Of a stretch of DNA of 64,000 nucleotides, positions 8,007-16,122 are shown piece after piece. Positions within the stretch are counted from its first letter, which is position 1. Every line of letters begins with the position of its first letter. The DNA lies in assembly GCF_006265175.1 (NCBI RefSeq), contig NZ_VDCQ01000027.1, positions 44,932 through 108,931 of the forward strand, written 5' to 3'. This DNA comes from Paenibacillus hemerocallicola (GTDB taxonomy: Bacteria; Bacillota; Bacilli; Paenibacillales; NBRC-103111). Under the pieces are notes generated by a model. The model was not told the origin of the DNA, ran no database searches, and was given only the letters and a program-made list of their open reading frames with translations. The position numbers and the translations under genes are program-made.

Positions 8007-8960
8007 ATGTACAAAACGGTTATTATCGGCACAGGCCCCGGAGGGCTGACGGCCGCGATATATTTGGCAAGGGCGAACCTGAATCCGCTCGTCATCGAAG
8101 GGCCGGAGCCCGGAGGGCAGCTCACCACGACGACGGAAGTGGAGAACTTTCCCGGATTTCCGGACGGCATCCTGGGACCCGAGCTGATGGACAACATGCG
8201 CAAGCAGGCCGAGCGGTTCGGAGCCCGCTTCCGGTCCGGCTGGGTCAACGAGGTCGACTTGTCGAAGCGTCCGTTTACGCTTAAGGTGGAAGGGCTGGGC
8301 GAAATTCAAGCCGAGACGGTCATCGTCTCGACCGGCGCCTCGGCCAACTATATCGGCATTCCCGGAGAGAAGGAGAACGTCGGGAGGGGAGTCAGCACTT
8401 GCGCGACGTGCGACGGCTTTTTTTTCCGCAATAAGAAGATCGTTGTCGTGGGCGGCGGCGATTCGGCCATGGAAGAAGCGAATTATTTGACCCGTTTCGC
8501 CTCCGAAGTGGTGCTCGTCCACCGCCGCGGCGAGCTGCGGGCGTCGAAAATTATGCAGGACCGGGCTCGCGCCAATCCGAAAATCAGCTGGAGCCTGAAC
8601 CGGACCCCGCTCGAGGTGCTGGCGGACGAACGCGGCGTTACCGGACTGAAAGTTCGGGATAACAACACCGGCTCGGAGGAGACGATCGACACTCAAGGTA
8701 TGTTCGTCGCCATCGGCCACTCGCCGAATACGAAGTTTCTCGGCGGCCAGCTGACGACCGACGCTCACGGATATTTGCTCGTCAAGCCGGGCACGACGGA
8801 AACGAACATTCCAGGCGTATTCGCCTGCGGAGACGTCCAGGACAGCCGCTACCGTCAAGCGATCAGCGCTGCGGGAACGGGCTGCATGGCGGCGCTCGAT
8901 TGCGAGAAGTTTCTGGAGGCGGCCGAGCATGCGGAAGTGCCGGATGCCGTTAACGCTTGA
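8007..8960 (+). CDS. trxB: Thioredoxin-disulfide reductase
   Basis: A 317-residue flavoprotein that moves electrons from NADPH through FAD to thioredoxin. The FAD fingerprint GTGPGG opens the protein, the redox-active pair is C132-x-x-C135 (CATCDG), the NADPH fingerprint is [10 protein letters not shown], and the C-terminal FAD motif is [10 protein letters not shown]. The ATG at 8007 is chosen because it follows a strong AAGGGAGGGG site (7991-8000) and matches the family N-terminus; an open extension to 7833 lacks homology-like character. It stands alone between the TTCAT array and a terminator. Cytoplasmic redox homeostasis. Confidence 0.95.
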   Translation: MYKTVIIGTGPGGLTAAIYLARANLNPLVIEGPEPGGQLTTTTEVENFPGFPDGILGPELMDNMRKQAERFGARFRSGWVNEVDLSKRPFTLKVEGLGEIQAETVIVSTGASANYIGIPGEKENVGRGVSTCATCDGFFFRNKKIVVVGGGDSAMEEANYLTRFASEVVLVHRRGELRASKIMQDRARANPKISWSLNRTPLEVLADERGVTGLKVRDNNTGSEETIDTQGMFVAIGHSPNTKFLGGQLTTDAHGYLLVKPGTTETNIPGVFACGDVQDSRYRQAISAAGTGCMAALDCEKFLEAAEHAEVPDAVNA

Positions 8961-8999
8961 GCGGTCGGCCTTCGCCGAACCGAATACATGGTGCGATAT

Positions 9000-9022
9000 C
9001 CAGCCGTCGGGGCTGGATTTTT
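9000..9022 (+). terminator. Terminator after trxB
   Basis: CCAGCC (9000-9005) pairs with GGCTGG (9011-9016) around a five-base loop, followed by ATTTTTG. Confidence 0.75.
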
Positions 9023-9151
9023 GCTTTTGGGGTGACCGAAAGGTTGACCCTTATTAAATGTTTGGCAAGGTTGAGATATGGACTCGAATTTATTCAACCT
9101 TTTTTTCGAGATGTTCCTCTTCGCCCCAATTTAGCGGCTCTCCGAAAGGAT

Positions 9152-9172
9152 AGCGGAACTTTTTGTTCCGCT
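9152..9172. repeat. Short intergenic palindrome (GGAAC/GTTCC family)
   Basis: AGCGGAAC and GTTCCGCT form a palindrome around five T. The same core recurs four times at 26457-26643, so it is a dispersed intergenic repeat in this genome rather than a gene-specific terminator. Confidence 0.55.
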
Positions 9173-9391
9173 TTGCTTGACCTGTCGGAATCATTATGTT
9201 CCTCACCGTACCGAGGTCCGAGGTGAAATCGTATTCCCTGATTTGACCGAATTTTTGCAATGTGAAAGCAAGGGCGAGAAAACGAAAAAAACCGATGAGC
9301 TAAAGCAATAGCGCGGCGACCACGGAGAAGGTCGAGTATGGACGATGGAGATCCGGAGTGCTAGTCCCGTCTTGCTTAACTGTAAATTGTG

Positions 9392-9657
9392 AGGCTGTTG
9401 AAAAAGTCTGCAAAGAGAGGAAGCGCCGGAGACAGGAGGTGGGGGAATGCGCTCCACATCCGTTAACATCGTGTTGTTTTTAAGATTTTAGCGGTTGCAA
9501 CACGTTTGTAAAGTCAACCGCTTCGCTTTCCGCACATTTCCCCCACCTCCCACTATAAAGCAATGTTTTCTCCTGTTTGCTCGCTCATTCTCATGATTCC
9601 AACTTTGACAGCTCTTTTTGTATGACAAACCTCTCTTTTTGACTTTTTCAACAACCT
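9392..9657. mobile_element. MITE-like element with about 29-base terminal inverted repeats
   Basis: The left end AGGCTGTTGAAAAAGTC (9392-9408) is nearly the inverse of the right end GACTTTTTCAACAACCT (9641-9657); the match continues inward through AAAGAGAGG / CCTCTCTTT. A second, inner inverted repeat surrounds GGAGGTGGGGGAA. The 266-base unit has no credible reading frame. An element with the same ends lies at 15420-15544. It is most simply a non-autonomous miniature transposable element; no matching transposase is in the window and no target-site duplication could be confirmed. Confidence 0.6.
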
Positions 9658-9698
9658 GAAATTATGCAGGTAAATTCAGGAATTACGCAACTTTCATC

Positions 9699-9836
9699 GA
9701 AATAACTGGAAAATATACAGGTAGATCGCTACCAGATCGAAAATGGCCGTAAAACAAGCGAGAATAACTGTATATTCTCCAGTTCGCTACCCAGCAAGGC
9801 AATTTTTCACCGAAATAACTGCATGTTTTACAGTTC
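9699..9836. repeat. Three short ATAACTG...CAGTT palindromic units
   Basis: AATAACTG occurs at about 9700, 9772 and 9814, each followed after an AT-rich loop by a CAG(TT/GT) arm (for instance AATAACTGCATGTTTTACAG). They make loose hairpins of about 20 bases. The remaining part of 9658-10043 is AT-rich and holds no gene that I can support; the weak reverse-strand frame at 9683-9958 runs through these repeats. Confidence 0.45.
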
Positions 9837-10043
9837 GTCTTATATCGGCCTATTAAGACTTGGATGTTCTTCGCCGAAATGGCTTCGATCAGAGCTTTGC
9901 TTATTAAGCGCAGTGGCTTTTTTTGTTTCTCTATAAATATTTTACGAGGGACTTGCAAAGGATAATAGGGAACTGGATATCCCCGGCAAATGGTCTATGA
10001 CGCAGTCGGACAACTCAAATATACAATTTGACGAGGGTCGTTT

Positions 10044-11654
10044 ATGGGAATGATCAATAAAACCTGGGGCTCCCTGTTCAACCGGGAGAGGGCGTCAGCT
10101 GCCAAGTCCAAGCAGGCGAATGAGGAAAAGGAACCGCTTGGTTCGGATATGAAGGACAACTTCGACCGGATCATGCAGGCTTTCGGAGGCAGCAAGGATG
10201 TCGTTACCGGACGCTGCCGGATCGACATGCCGGGTCCGATACAGATCGGCTACGCGTATATGGAAGGGTTAGTCAATATAACGATAGTGCAAGAATTGCT
10301 GAAGCAGCTGCTTCTGCTGCGGCATGACGGCATCGGATCCGGCATTCGCGAGCCGGATGCGGACGCCGATATGATCAACCGAATCCGAACCCGTATCCCG
10401 TCGATCGGCAATGCCGCCACGGTGGCCGATTTTCAGACGCTGTACAAATCCGTTCTGTCCGGCAACACCGTCATCATGGTCGAAGGGTACCCATACGGAC
10501 TGGCCGTCCATACGGCGGGCGGGAACGACCGGGCGATCGAGGAGCCGATGACGCAATCCGTCGTCAGAGGACCGAGAGAAGGCTTTACCGAGTCGATCCA
10601 TACGAACGTGGCGTTAATTCGCAAACGGGTCAAAACGACGAATTTATGGCTGGAAACGATGACGATCGGCGAGATTACCCAGACGGAAATCGGACTTATG
10701 TACATAAAGGGCATCGTAAATGAAAAAATCGTCGAAGAGGTGAAGGAGCGTCTCGGTCGCATCCAAATCGACGGTATTTTCGAATCCGGCAATATAGAGG
10801 AATTGATCCAGGACGAGACGATTACCCCTTTTCCGACTTTGTACAATTCGGAGCGGCCCGACGTCATCGCGGCCGGATTGCTGGAGGGCCGGGTGGCCAT
10901 CCTGGTGGACGGAACGCCCTTCGTGCTCATGGCTCCCGCGTTGTTCGTACAGTTTTACCAGTCTGCGGAAGATTATTACCAACGCGCCGAATTCGCTTCG
11001 CTGATCCGTATTTTACGATACATTTGCTTCTTTATTTCATTGATGGCCCCTTCGTTGTATATCGCGGTCACGACGTTCCATCAAGAGCTGCTGCCGAGCT
11101 CGCTGCTGTTCAGCCTGGCCGCCCAGCGGGAAGGAAATCCGTTCCCGGCTTTCGTCGAAGCGCTGCTGATGGAGGTTACGTTCGAAATATTGCGGGAAGC
11201 CGGCGTCAGGCTGCCCAAGACGGTGGGGCAAGCGGTATCGATCGTAGGGGCGCTCGTCATCGGCCAAGCGGCCGTCGAAGCGGGCTTGGTATCGCCCGCG
11301 ATGGTTATCGTCGTCGCGATTACCGCGATCGCCAATTTTGTCATTCCGTCGTTCAATATGGGCATTTCCATCCGGATTATCCGCTTCCTTCTGATGGTGT
11401 TTGCCGCGACCTTCGGCTTGTTCGGCATAACGGTCGGCCTGATCGGCCTCGTGCAGCATTTGTGCAGCTTGCGCTCGTTCGGCGTGCCTTATATGTCGCC
11501 CATGTCCCCGTTCAATTTGACCGACCAGAAAGATACGATATTGCGCTTGCCGCAGTGGGGATTGTTTTCGCGTCCCCGGTTCATAAGCCAAAGAAATACG
11601 ATTCGGGAAAATAACGCCCCTACGACAAAACCGCCCGCACGCGGGAAAGGATAA
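10044..11654 (+). CDS. Spore germinant receptor A-subunit (GerA family)
   Basis: A 536-residue GerA-family protein. The N-terminal half (about 1-310) is the soluble domain (for example TGRCRIDMPGPIQIGYAYMEGLVN), and the C-terminal part carries about five membrane segments, with the conserved PSLYIAVTTFHQELLPSSLL and IVGALVIGQAAVEAGLVSPA regions. It forms the germinant-sensing complex in the spore inner membrane with the B and C subunits encoded downstream; germination follows binding of amino acids or sugars. ATG 10044 follows GAGGG. The operon order is A, C, small membrane protein, B. The ligand cannot be read from the sequence. Confidence 0.93.
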   Translation: MGMINKTWGSLFNRERASAAKSKQANEEKEPLGSDMKDNFDRIMQAFGGSKDVVTGRCRIDMPGPIQIGYAYMEGLVNITIVQELLKQLLLLRHDGIGSGIREPDADADMINRIRTRIPSIGNAATVADFQTLYKSVLSGNTVIMVEGYPYGLAVHTAGGNDRAIEEPMTQSVVRGPREGFTESIHTNVALIRKRVKTTNLWLETMTIGEITQTEIGLMYIKGIVNEKIVEEVKERLGRIQIDGIFESGNIEELIQDETITPFPTLYNSERPDVIAAGLLEGRVAILVDGTPFVLMAPALFVQFYQSAEDYYQRAEFASLIRILRYICFFISLMAPSLYIAVTTFHQELLPSSLLFSLAAQREGNPFPAFVEALLMEVTFEILREAGVRLPKTVGQAVSIVGALVIGQAAVEAGLVSPAMVIVVAITAIANFVIPSFNMGISIRIIRFLLMVFAATFGLFGITVGLIGLVQHLCSLRSFGVPYMSPMSPFNLTDQKDTILRLPQWGLFSRPRFISQRNTIRENNAPTTKPPARGKG

Positions 11655-11669
11655 GGAGCGTGAACAACG

Positions 11670-12866
11670 ATGCGCAAGGCCATTCGCGTCGTCACGATGC
11701 TTGTATTGGGCTGCACTATCCTGACGGGATGCTGGGACCGGCGGGAATTGAACGATCTGGCCATAGCGGTCGGCATCGGCATGGATCGGGACGGCAGCCA
11801 AGTGCAAGTGACGGCGCAGATCGTCAATCCGGCCGAGGTCGCTTCCAAAAAAGGAGGCGGGGGCTACAGCACGCCGGTCACGATATTGAGCGCCACGGAA
11901 AAAACGTTTTTCGAAGCGCTCCGGAAATTGACTACGGTTGCGCCGCGGAGAGTTTTCGCTTCCCATCTTCGCGTATTGATTATTGGAGAGGACCTCGCCC
12001 GCCAAGGCATCGAGAAGGTCATGGACGGCATATCGAGAAACCATGAATTCCGGTCCGACTTTTTTCTGATCGTGGCCAAAGGCGCGCGCGCGGACGAAGT
12101 GTTGGAAATATTGACTCCTATCGAGAAAATTCCGGCCAATAAAATGTTCAATACGCTGGAGATGTCGGAGCGGGTATGGGCGCCTACGGTGAAAATGCCT
12201 TTGGACCGGTTCATATCCGACTTATCCGATCCGTCTAAGGATGCGGTTCTTACCGGAATCCGTATCGAGGGCGACCAGGAGGCGGGGAGAACGAAAGGAA
12301 ACGTAGGCAAGACCGGGGATTATACGAAGCTGCAATATTCCGGACTCGCCCTTTTCAAAGGGGACAAGCTGATCGATTGGTTAAACGATGAGGAGAGCAA
12401 GGGCTACAATTACATTATGGACAACGTAAAAAACACGGTAGGCCATTTGACTTGTCCGAAAGGGGATGAGCTGACCGTGGAAGTGGTTCGGGCGAGCTCG
12501 AAAGTAACGGGAAAAGTTGCCGGCGGAAAGCCGAAAATCGAGGTGCACATATTTGCGGAAGAAAATGTGGGCGAAGTTCAATGCGAGGTCGATCTGACGA
12601 AGACGGAAACGATAGAACAGCTGGAAGCGCTCGCCGAACAAAAATTGAAAAAAATTATTACGGCTTCCATTCGCAAAGCGCAGAAACACAAAGCGGACAT
12701 ATTCGGCTTCGGGGAGGCGATCGAGGATGCGGATCCGAAGGCGTGGCTCGACATGAAGCGAGATTGGGGCTCCCGCTTCGCCGAATTAGACGTATCGGTC
12801 CGTACGGACGTGGAGATCAGGAGACTCGGAACGACGAACAATTCTTTATTGGAAAAAAGGAAGTGA
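11670..12866 (+). CDS. Spore germinant receptor C-subunit lipoprotein (Ger(x)C family)
   Basis: A 398-residue lipoprotein: signal peptide with VLGCTILTGC, lipidated Cys about residue 18, followed by the family signature WDRRELNDLAIAVGIGMD. The three GerC domains follow, including APRRVFASHLRVLIIGEDLAR and the C-terminal KAQKHKADIFGFGEAI. It starts 15 bases after the A-subunit gene with an AAGGAG site. It should be anchored on the outer face of the spore inner membrane and be needed for receptor function. It ends in ERKK seven bases before the next small gene. Confidence 0.93.
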   Translation: MRKAIRVVTMLVLGCTILTGCWDRRELNDLAIAVGIGMDRDGSQVQVTAQIVNPAEVASKKGGGGYSTPVTILSATEKTFFEALRKLTTVAPRRVFASHLRVLIIGEDLARQGIEKVMDGISRNHEFRSDFFLIVAKGARADEVLEILTPIEKIPANKMFNTLEMSERVWAPTVKMPLDRFISDLSDPSKDAVLTGIRIEGDQEAGRTKGNVGKTGDYTKLQYSGLALFKGDKLIDWLNDEESKGYNYIMDNVKNTVGHLTCPKGDELTVEVVRASSKVTGKVAGGKPKIEVHIFAEENVGEVQCEVDLTKTETIEQLEALAEQKLKKIITASIRKAQKHKADIFGFGEAIEDADPKAWLDMKRDWGSRFAELDVSVRTDVEIRRLGTTNNSLLEKRK

Positions 12867-12873
12867 GGCGCTC

Positions 12874-13107
12874 GTGTGGATGGCTTCGGCGATTGTATTG
12901 GTCGGCGGGATTATTGCGTCGATCGAGGCTCCCGCTCTGGTCAGGAACAAGATGACGAGGGAGCTTTGGATCTTTGCGGTCGTGTTGGCGATCGCGGTCG
13001 CGATATCGGTCTTGCATGCGCTGCGGATTCCGCTGCCGAATCCTCTGGATTGGATTACGGCCGTGTATAAACCGGTCAGCGATTTTATATTTGGCACAGT
13101 CGAGTAG
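12874..13107 (+). CDS. Small membrane protein within the germinant receptor operon
   Basis: A 77-residue protein with two hydrophobic segments (residues about 3-17, ASAIVLVGGIIASIE, and about 31-48, LWIFAVVLAIAVAISVLHAL), joined by a basic loop. It begins with GTG at 12874, five bases after GAGG; an ATG at 12880 is a poorer fit to the ribosome site. Its position between the C and B subunit genes resembles the small D-subunit-like membrane proteins found in some ger operons, which modulate receptor activity; I cannot confirm homology by eye. Confidence 0.75.
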   Translation: MWMASAIVLVGGIIASIEAPALVRNKMTRELWIFAVVLAIAVAISVLHALRIPLPNPLDWITAVYKPVSDFIFGTVE

Positions 13108-13117
13108 GGGAGGCACC

Positions 13118-14218
13118 ATGATGATCGAGAAAGGCAAAATCGGAGTCCACCAGTTTACGATTCTGACGATTCTGTTCACCGTGGGAAGCTCCATCCTGAT
13201 AGCTCCGTCCGGACTTGCCCAGGAAGCCAAGCAGGACGCCTGGATCGCCGCGGGCGTCGGGCTGCTGGCGGGACTGCTGCTGGTCGTGCTTTACAATAAA
13301 ATTGCGGAACGGTACCCTACGACGACGTTCGTCCATTACACCCAGGAGATTCTCGGCATATGGCCGGGCCGGATCGTCTCTTTTCTTTACTTTTGCTATT
13401 TTTTTGTGCTCGCGGCGCTCGTGCTGCGCAATATCGGCGACTTCATAACGACCCAGATCTTGAACAATACCCCGATCCACTTCATCCATATTTTTTTCCT
13501 GATCGTCATTATTATGGGAATCCGCAACGGCCTGGAGACATGTACCCGGACGGCGGAAATTTTTATGCCGTGGGTTTTGTTCTTTTTTTTCGTCATGATC
13601 GTTTTGCTTCCGCCGCAATTTGAACCCGGCCATTTGACGCCTGTGCTCGGATACGGGGCGAAGCCGGTTATGCGGGCGGCCCTCCCCGTGCTCGGCACCC
13701 CTTTTATGGAGCTCGTCACCGTATTCATGCTGTTTCCTTATGTGAATCATTCGCGGAAGGCGAGGCATGCGTTTCTGGTCGGTACTTTGATCGGAGGGGG
13801 GATGCTGATCGTCATCGTGCTGCTATCGATCTTGGTGCTGGGCGAGGATTTGACGGCAAGGCACATGTACCCCAGCTACAGCTTGGCCAAAAAAATTACG
13901 ATCGGCACGTTTTTGGAAAGACTGGAGGTCGTGATGGCCGGCATTTGGTTCATTACGATTTATTTTAAGCTCTCGATAAGCTTTTATGCGTCGACGATGA
14001 CATTTGCCGAGCTGTTCCGGCTGAAGGATGCGAGACAGCTTTATTTGCCCTTCGGGATGATCATGATCGTGTTCTCGATCGTCGCCTATCCGGACGTTAC
14101 TTATTTTATGAACTTCGGCACGAAAATATATTTTCCGTACGCTATTCCGTACGCCGTCGTGTTCCCGCTGCTTATCCTGATCGTAGCCGTAATCCGCAGA
14201 AAAAGGGAGCCGGCATAA
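13118..14218 (+). CDS. Spore germinant receptor B-subunit (GerB family permease-like)
   Basis: A 366-residue protein with about ten membrane segments, of the GerAB/spore permease branch of the amino acid-polyamine-organocation transporters. It opens with KGKIGVHQFTILTILFTVGSSILIAPS, as B-subunits do. The subunit is believed to hold the germinant-binding site. ATG 13118 follows AGGGGAGG; a second ATG at 13121 is also possible. The upstream in-frame extension to 12974 overlaps the small gene and is not used. It is the last gene of the operon and ends ten bases from the convergent regulator gene. Confidence 0.92.
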   Translation: MMIEKGKIGVHQFTILTILFTVGSSILIAPSGLAQEAKQDAWIAAGVGLLAGLLLVVLYNKIAERYPTTTFVHYTQEILGIWPGRIVSFLYFCYFFVLAALVLRNIGDFITTQILNNTPIHFIHIFFLIVIIMGIRNGLETCTRTAEIFMPWVLFFFFVMIVLLPPQFEPGHLTPVLGYGAKPVMRAALPVLGTPFMELVTVFMLFPYVNHSRKARHAFLVGTLIGGGMLIVIVLLSILVLGEDLTARHMYPSYSLAKKITIGTFLERLEVVMAGIWFITIYFKLSISFYASTMTFAELFRLKDARQLYLPFGMIMIVFSIVAYPDVTYFMNFGTKIYFPYAIPYAVVFPLLILIVAVIRRKREPA

Positions 14219-14228
14219 TGGGGCGCCG

Positions 14229-14558
14229 TCACCGTTCGCGTTCATCGGGCTCGACCCACTTGACGGACCACTCCTCGATTGCCCGGATGACCGGTTCGAG
14301 GGCAAGGCCTTTCTCGGTCAACGAATATTCGATGCGGACCGGCGTCTCCGGGTACACCCCGCGGTTGACGATGCCTTCGGTTTCCATATCCTTCAGCCGT
14401 TCGGACAGCAGCCTCCCGCTGATCGGGATAGCCGCTTCGATCGTGCAGAACCGCTGGGCACCGGATAAAAGCTGGTGCACGATCAGACCGGTCCAACGCT
14501 TATTGACGATGTTCATTCCTTTCTCGAACCGGGGATTTAACGATGACGACTTTTTCAC
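14229..14558 (-). CDS. HxlR-family transcriptional regulator
   Basis: A 109-residue winged-helix protein with the HxlR layout: KRWTGLIVHQLLSGAQRFCTIE, then ISGRLLSERLKDMETEGIVNR, then the wing YSLTEKGLALEPVIRAIEEW. The GTG at 14558 is chosen because it lies eight bases after AAAGGGG; a GTG at 14567 is too close to that site. It has one cysteine (RFCTIE), a possible redox or electrophile sensor as in other HxlR proteins, but this is inference. It is divergent from yceI and shares a control region in which its own promoter contains an operator. Confidence 0.9.
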   Translation of the reverse strand: MKKSSSLNPRFEKGMNIVNKRWTGLIVHQLLSGAQRFCTIEAAIPISGRLLSERLKDMETEGIVNRGVYPETPVRIEYSLTEKGLALEPVIRAIEEWSVKWVEPDERER

Positions 14559-14605
14559 GCGGATCACCCCTTTGCACTTAATTAACTTGACATAAGATAA
14601 TTACT

Positions 14606-14714
14606 ATTATACACTAACTTACGAAAAGTAACAAAAATTTAAAAATCTCAAATTTAAGATTGACAACAAGCGAATCATCCCATACAATAAGTTTATTGTT
14701 ACTAAACGTAAGTT
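14606..14714. promoter_or_regulatory. Divergent hxlR/yceI promoters with two inverted operators
   Basis: Rightward sigma-A promoter: TTGACA (14660-14665), 17-base spacer, TACAAT (14683-14688), toward yceI. Leftward promoter toward hxlR: TTGTTA (complement of 14629-14634), 17 bases, TATAAT (complement of 14606-14611). The sequence AACTTACGAAAAGTAAC (14616-14632) fills the leftward spacer, and GTTACTAAACGTAAGTT (14698-14714), its near mirror image, covers the rightward start region. A further half-site (ATGTAAGTTA) follows at about 14724. This suggests HxlR represses both itself and yceI. Confidence 0.75.
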
Positions 14715-14753
14715 AATTATCAAATGTAAGTTATTATAAGGAGGAACAGGACA

Positions 14754-15287
14754 ATGGCAAAAACAGTTTGGGCAATCGATCCTACGCACAGCAGCATCGA
14801 CTTCTCGGTAAAACACATGATGATCGCGAACGTGAAGGGCACTTTCCATACATTCGAGGCGAAGGTCGAAGCCGATCCGGAAGATTTGACTACAGCGAGC
14901 ATCGAATTCAATATCGACGTGAACAGCATCGATACCCGCAATAGCGACCGCGACGCTCACCTGCGTTCGGCGGACTTTTTCGAGACGGAGAAATATCCGA
15001 GCATCCAATTCGTATCGAAGAGCATCGCCTCCAAGGGCGACGGCGAATATGACGTAACCGGCGACGTGTCGATTCGCGGCATTACCCGCACGGAGACGTT
15101 CTCGGTGACGTTCGAGGGAGCGGGCAAAGATCCATGGGGCAACGAGAAAGCCGGATTTAGCGCGAAAGGCAAAATCAAGCGCAGCGATTTCGGTCTGACT
15201 TATAACGCCGTATTGGAAGCGGGCGGCGTCCTGATCGGCGACGATATCAAAATTTCGCTCGAAATCGAGGGAGCCAAGCAAGCGTAA
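14754..15287 (+). CDS. yceI: YceI-family lipid-binding-like protein
   Basis: A 177-residue YceI-domain protein filling nearly its whole length, with the typical opening WAIDPTHSSIDFSVKHMMIANVKGTF, RDAHLRSADFFETEKYPSIQF in the middle and GLTYNAVLEAGGVLIGDDIKI near the end. YceI proteins form a lipocalin-like barrel that binds isoprenoid chains such as quinones. There is no signal peptide, so this form is cytoplasmic. The strong AAGGAGG site and consensus promoter suggest high expression when derepressed. In Bacillota an HxlR/yceI pair is often linked to oxidative or electrophile stress; the inducer here is unknown. Confidence 0.92.
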   Translation: MAKTVWAIDPTHSSIDFSVKHMMIANVKGTFHTFEAKVEADPEDLTTASIEFNIDVNSIDTRNSDRDAHLRSADFFETEKYPSIQFVSKSIASKGDGEYDVTGDVSIRGITRTETFSVTFEGAGKDPWGNEKAGFSAKGKIKRSDFGLTYNAVLEAGGVLIGDDIKISLEIEGAKQA

Positions 15288-15298
15288 AGCAACTAGTT

Positions 15299-15344
15299 AA
15301 GACGGCGAATCGGGGACGCGTCCCGGGTTTGCCGTCTTTTTTTT
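15299..15344 (+). terminator. Terminator after yceI
   Basis: AAGACGGC (15299-15306) pairs with GCCGTCTT (15331-15338), with an inner GGGACGCGTCCC stem, followed by eight T. Confidence 0.9.
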
Positions 15345-15419
15345 AATAATGGTTTATAAGTTTCGGTGTCCCCGCAAAGTACCTGGACATGCATCGGAGC
15401 AAAAGCCCCTTTGTGGGGC

Positions 15420-15544
15420 GGTTGTTGAGAAAGTCAAAAAGAGAAAAGAACTTCATAAAAATAACCTGATTTTACGGAAGCGGAGTGCATTCCACGACTC
15501 CTTGCCTTCATCGCTTCCTCTTTTTGCACGCTTGCTCAACAACC
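15420..15544. mobile_element. Shorter MITE-like element, same family as 9392-9657
   Basis: The left end GGTTGTTGAGAAAGTC plus AAAAAGAGA is close to the right-end sequence of the 9392-9657 element; the right end here is CTCAACAACC (15535-15544), preceded by CTCTTTTT. Inside, GGAAGCG is again in inverted orientation (CGCTTCC), and the interior GTGGAATGCACTCC, read on the reverse strand, resembles GGGGAATGCGCTCC of the first element. At 125 bases it looks like an internally deleted copy. It sits directly before lspA. Confidence 0.55.
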
Positions 15545-15593
15545 TCCCCCAATGTGCAGGGTTTATTTGCATACGAAAGGAGAGGCTGTACGA

Positions 15594-16064
15594 ATGTTGT
15601 TTTATGCGATCGCGCTTGTTGTCGCCGCCATCGATCAAATGTTGAAAATAGCGGTGAGGGTTTATATGGAGGTGGGCGAATCCGCATCTCTGTGGAACGG
15701 TCGCATCCTGCTGACCTATTACGAGAACAGCGGGGCGGCACGAAGCTCCTTTCAGGGCTACGGCCGCTTGTTCATGGTCGTGGGGATCGTCGTGATCGTC
15801 GGCTTGCTGATCGCCCGGCGCAAAGGCCATATTAAGGGGTTCCTGGCGGAAAGCGGCACGGCCCTGCTCGTCGGCGGAGCCGCGGGCAATACGCTGGACC
15901 GGATGCTGTACGGCAAAGTGACCGATTTTCTCGTGATGGGGGAAGGGATTTTGAACGCCGCGGATTTGGCGCTGACGGCCGGCCCGGCGCTGCTGCTGCT
16001 TCATGTCGTCGTGCAGGAATGGAGAGAGAGGACCGGCTCGTACAGGCACGATATATCGGGGTAG
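15594..16064 (+). CDS. lspA: Lipoprotein signal peptidase (signal peptidase II)
   Basis: A 156-residue aspartic membrane peptidase that removes signal peptides from diacylglyceryl-modified prolipoproteins. Family motifs in order: IDQMLK near the N-terminus, YYENSGAA (ENxGAA), GNTLDRMLYGKVTDF with the first catalytic Asp, and LNAADLAL with the second; four hydrophobic segments. The ATG at 15594 follows AAAGGAGAGG; the extension upstream to 15552 runs into the MITE-like element. It is not followed by rluD or pyr genes as in the usual lspA locus, so this may be a second copy in the genome. Confidence 0.9.
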   Translation: MLFYAIALVVAAIDQMLKIAVRVYMEVGESASLWNGRILLTYYENSGAARSSFQGYGRLFMVVGIVVIVGLLIARRKGHIKGFLAESGTALLVGGAAGNTLDRMLYGKVTDFLVMGEGILNAADLALTAGPALLLLHVVVQEWRERTGSYRHDISG

Positions 16065-16122
16065 CGTAGACGGGTTGCCCGCCAAGAGGGCTGGGGCGGG
16101 TATGGCCTGTCGCTTGCCCTCC

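Noticed and set aside
9683..9958. A reverse-strand frame of 91 codons in the trxB-ger spacer
   Set aside because: It reads through the ATAACTG palindromes, and lacks a ribosome site.
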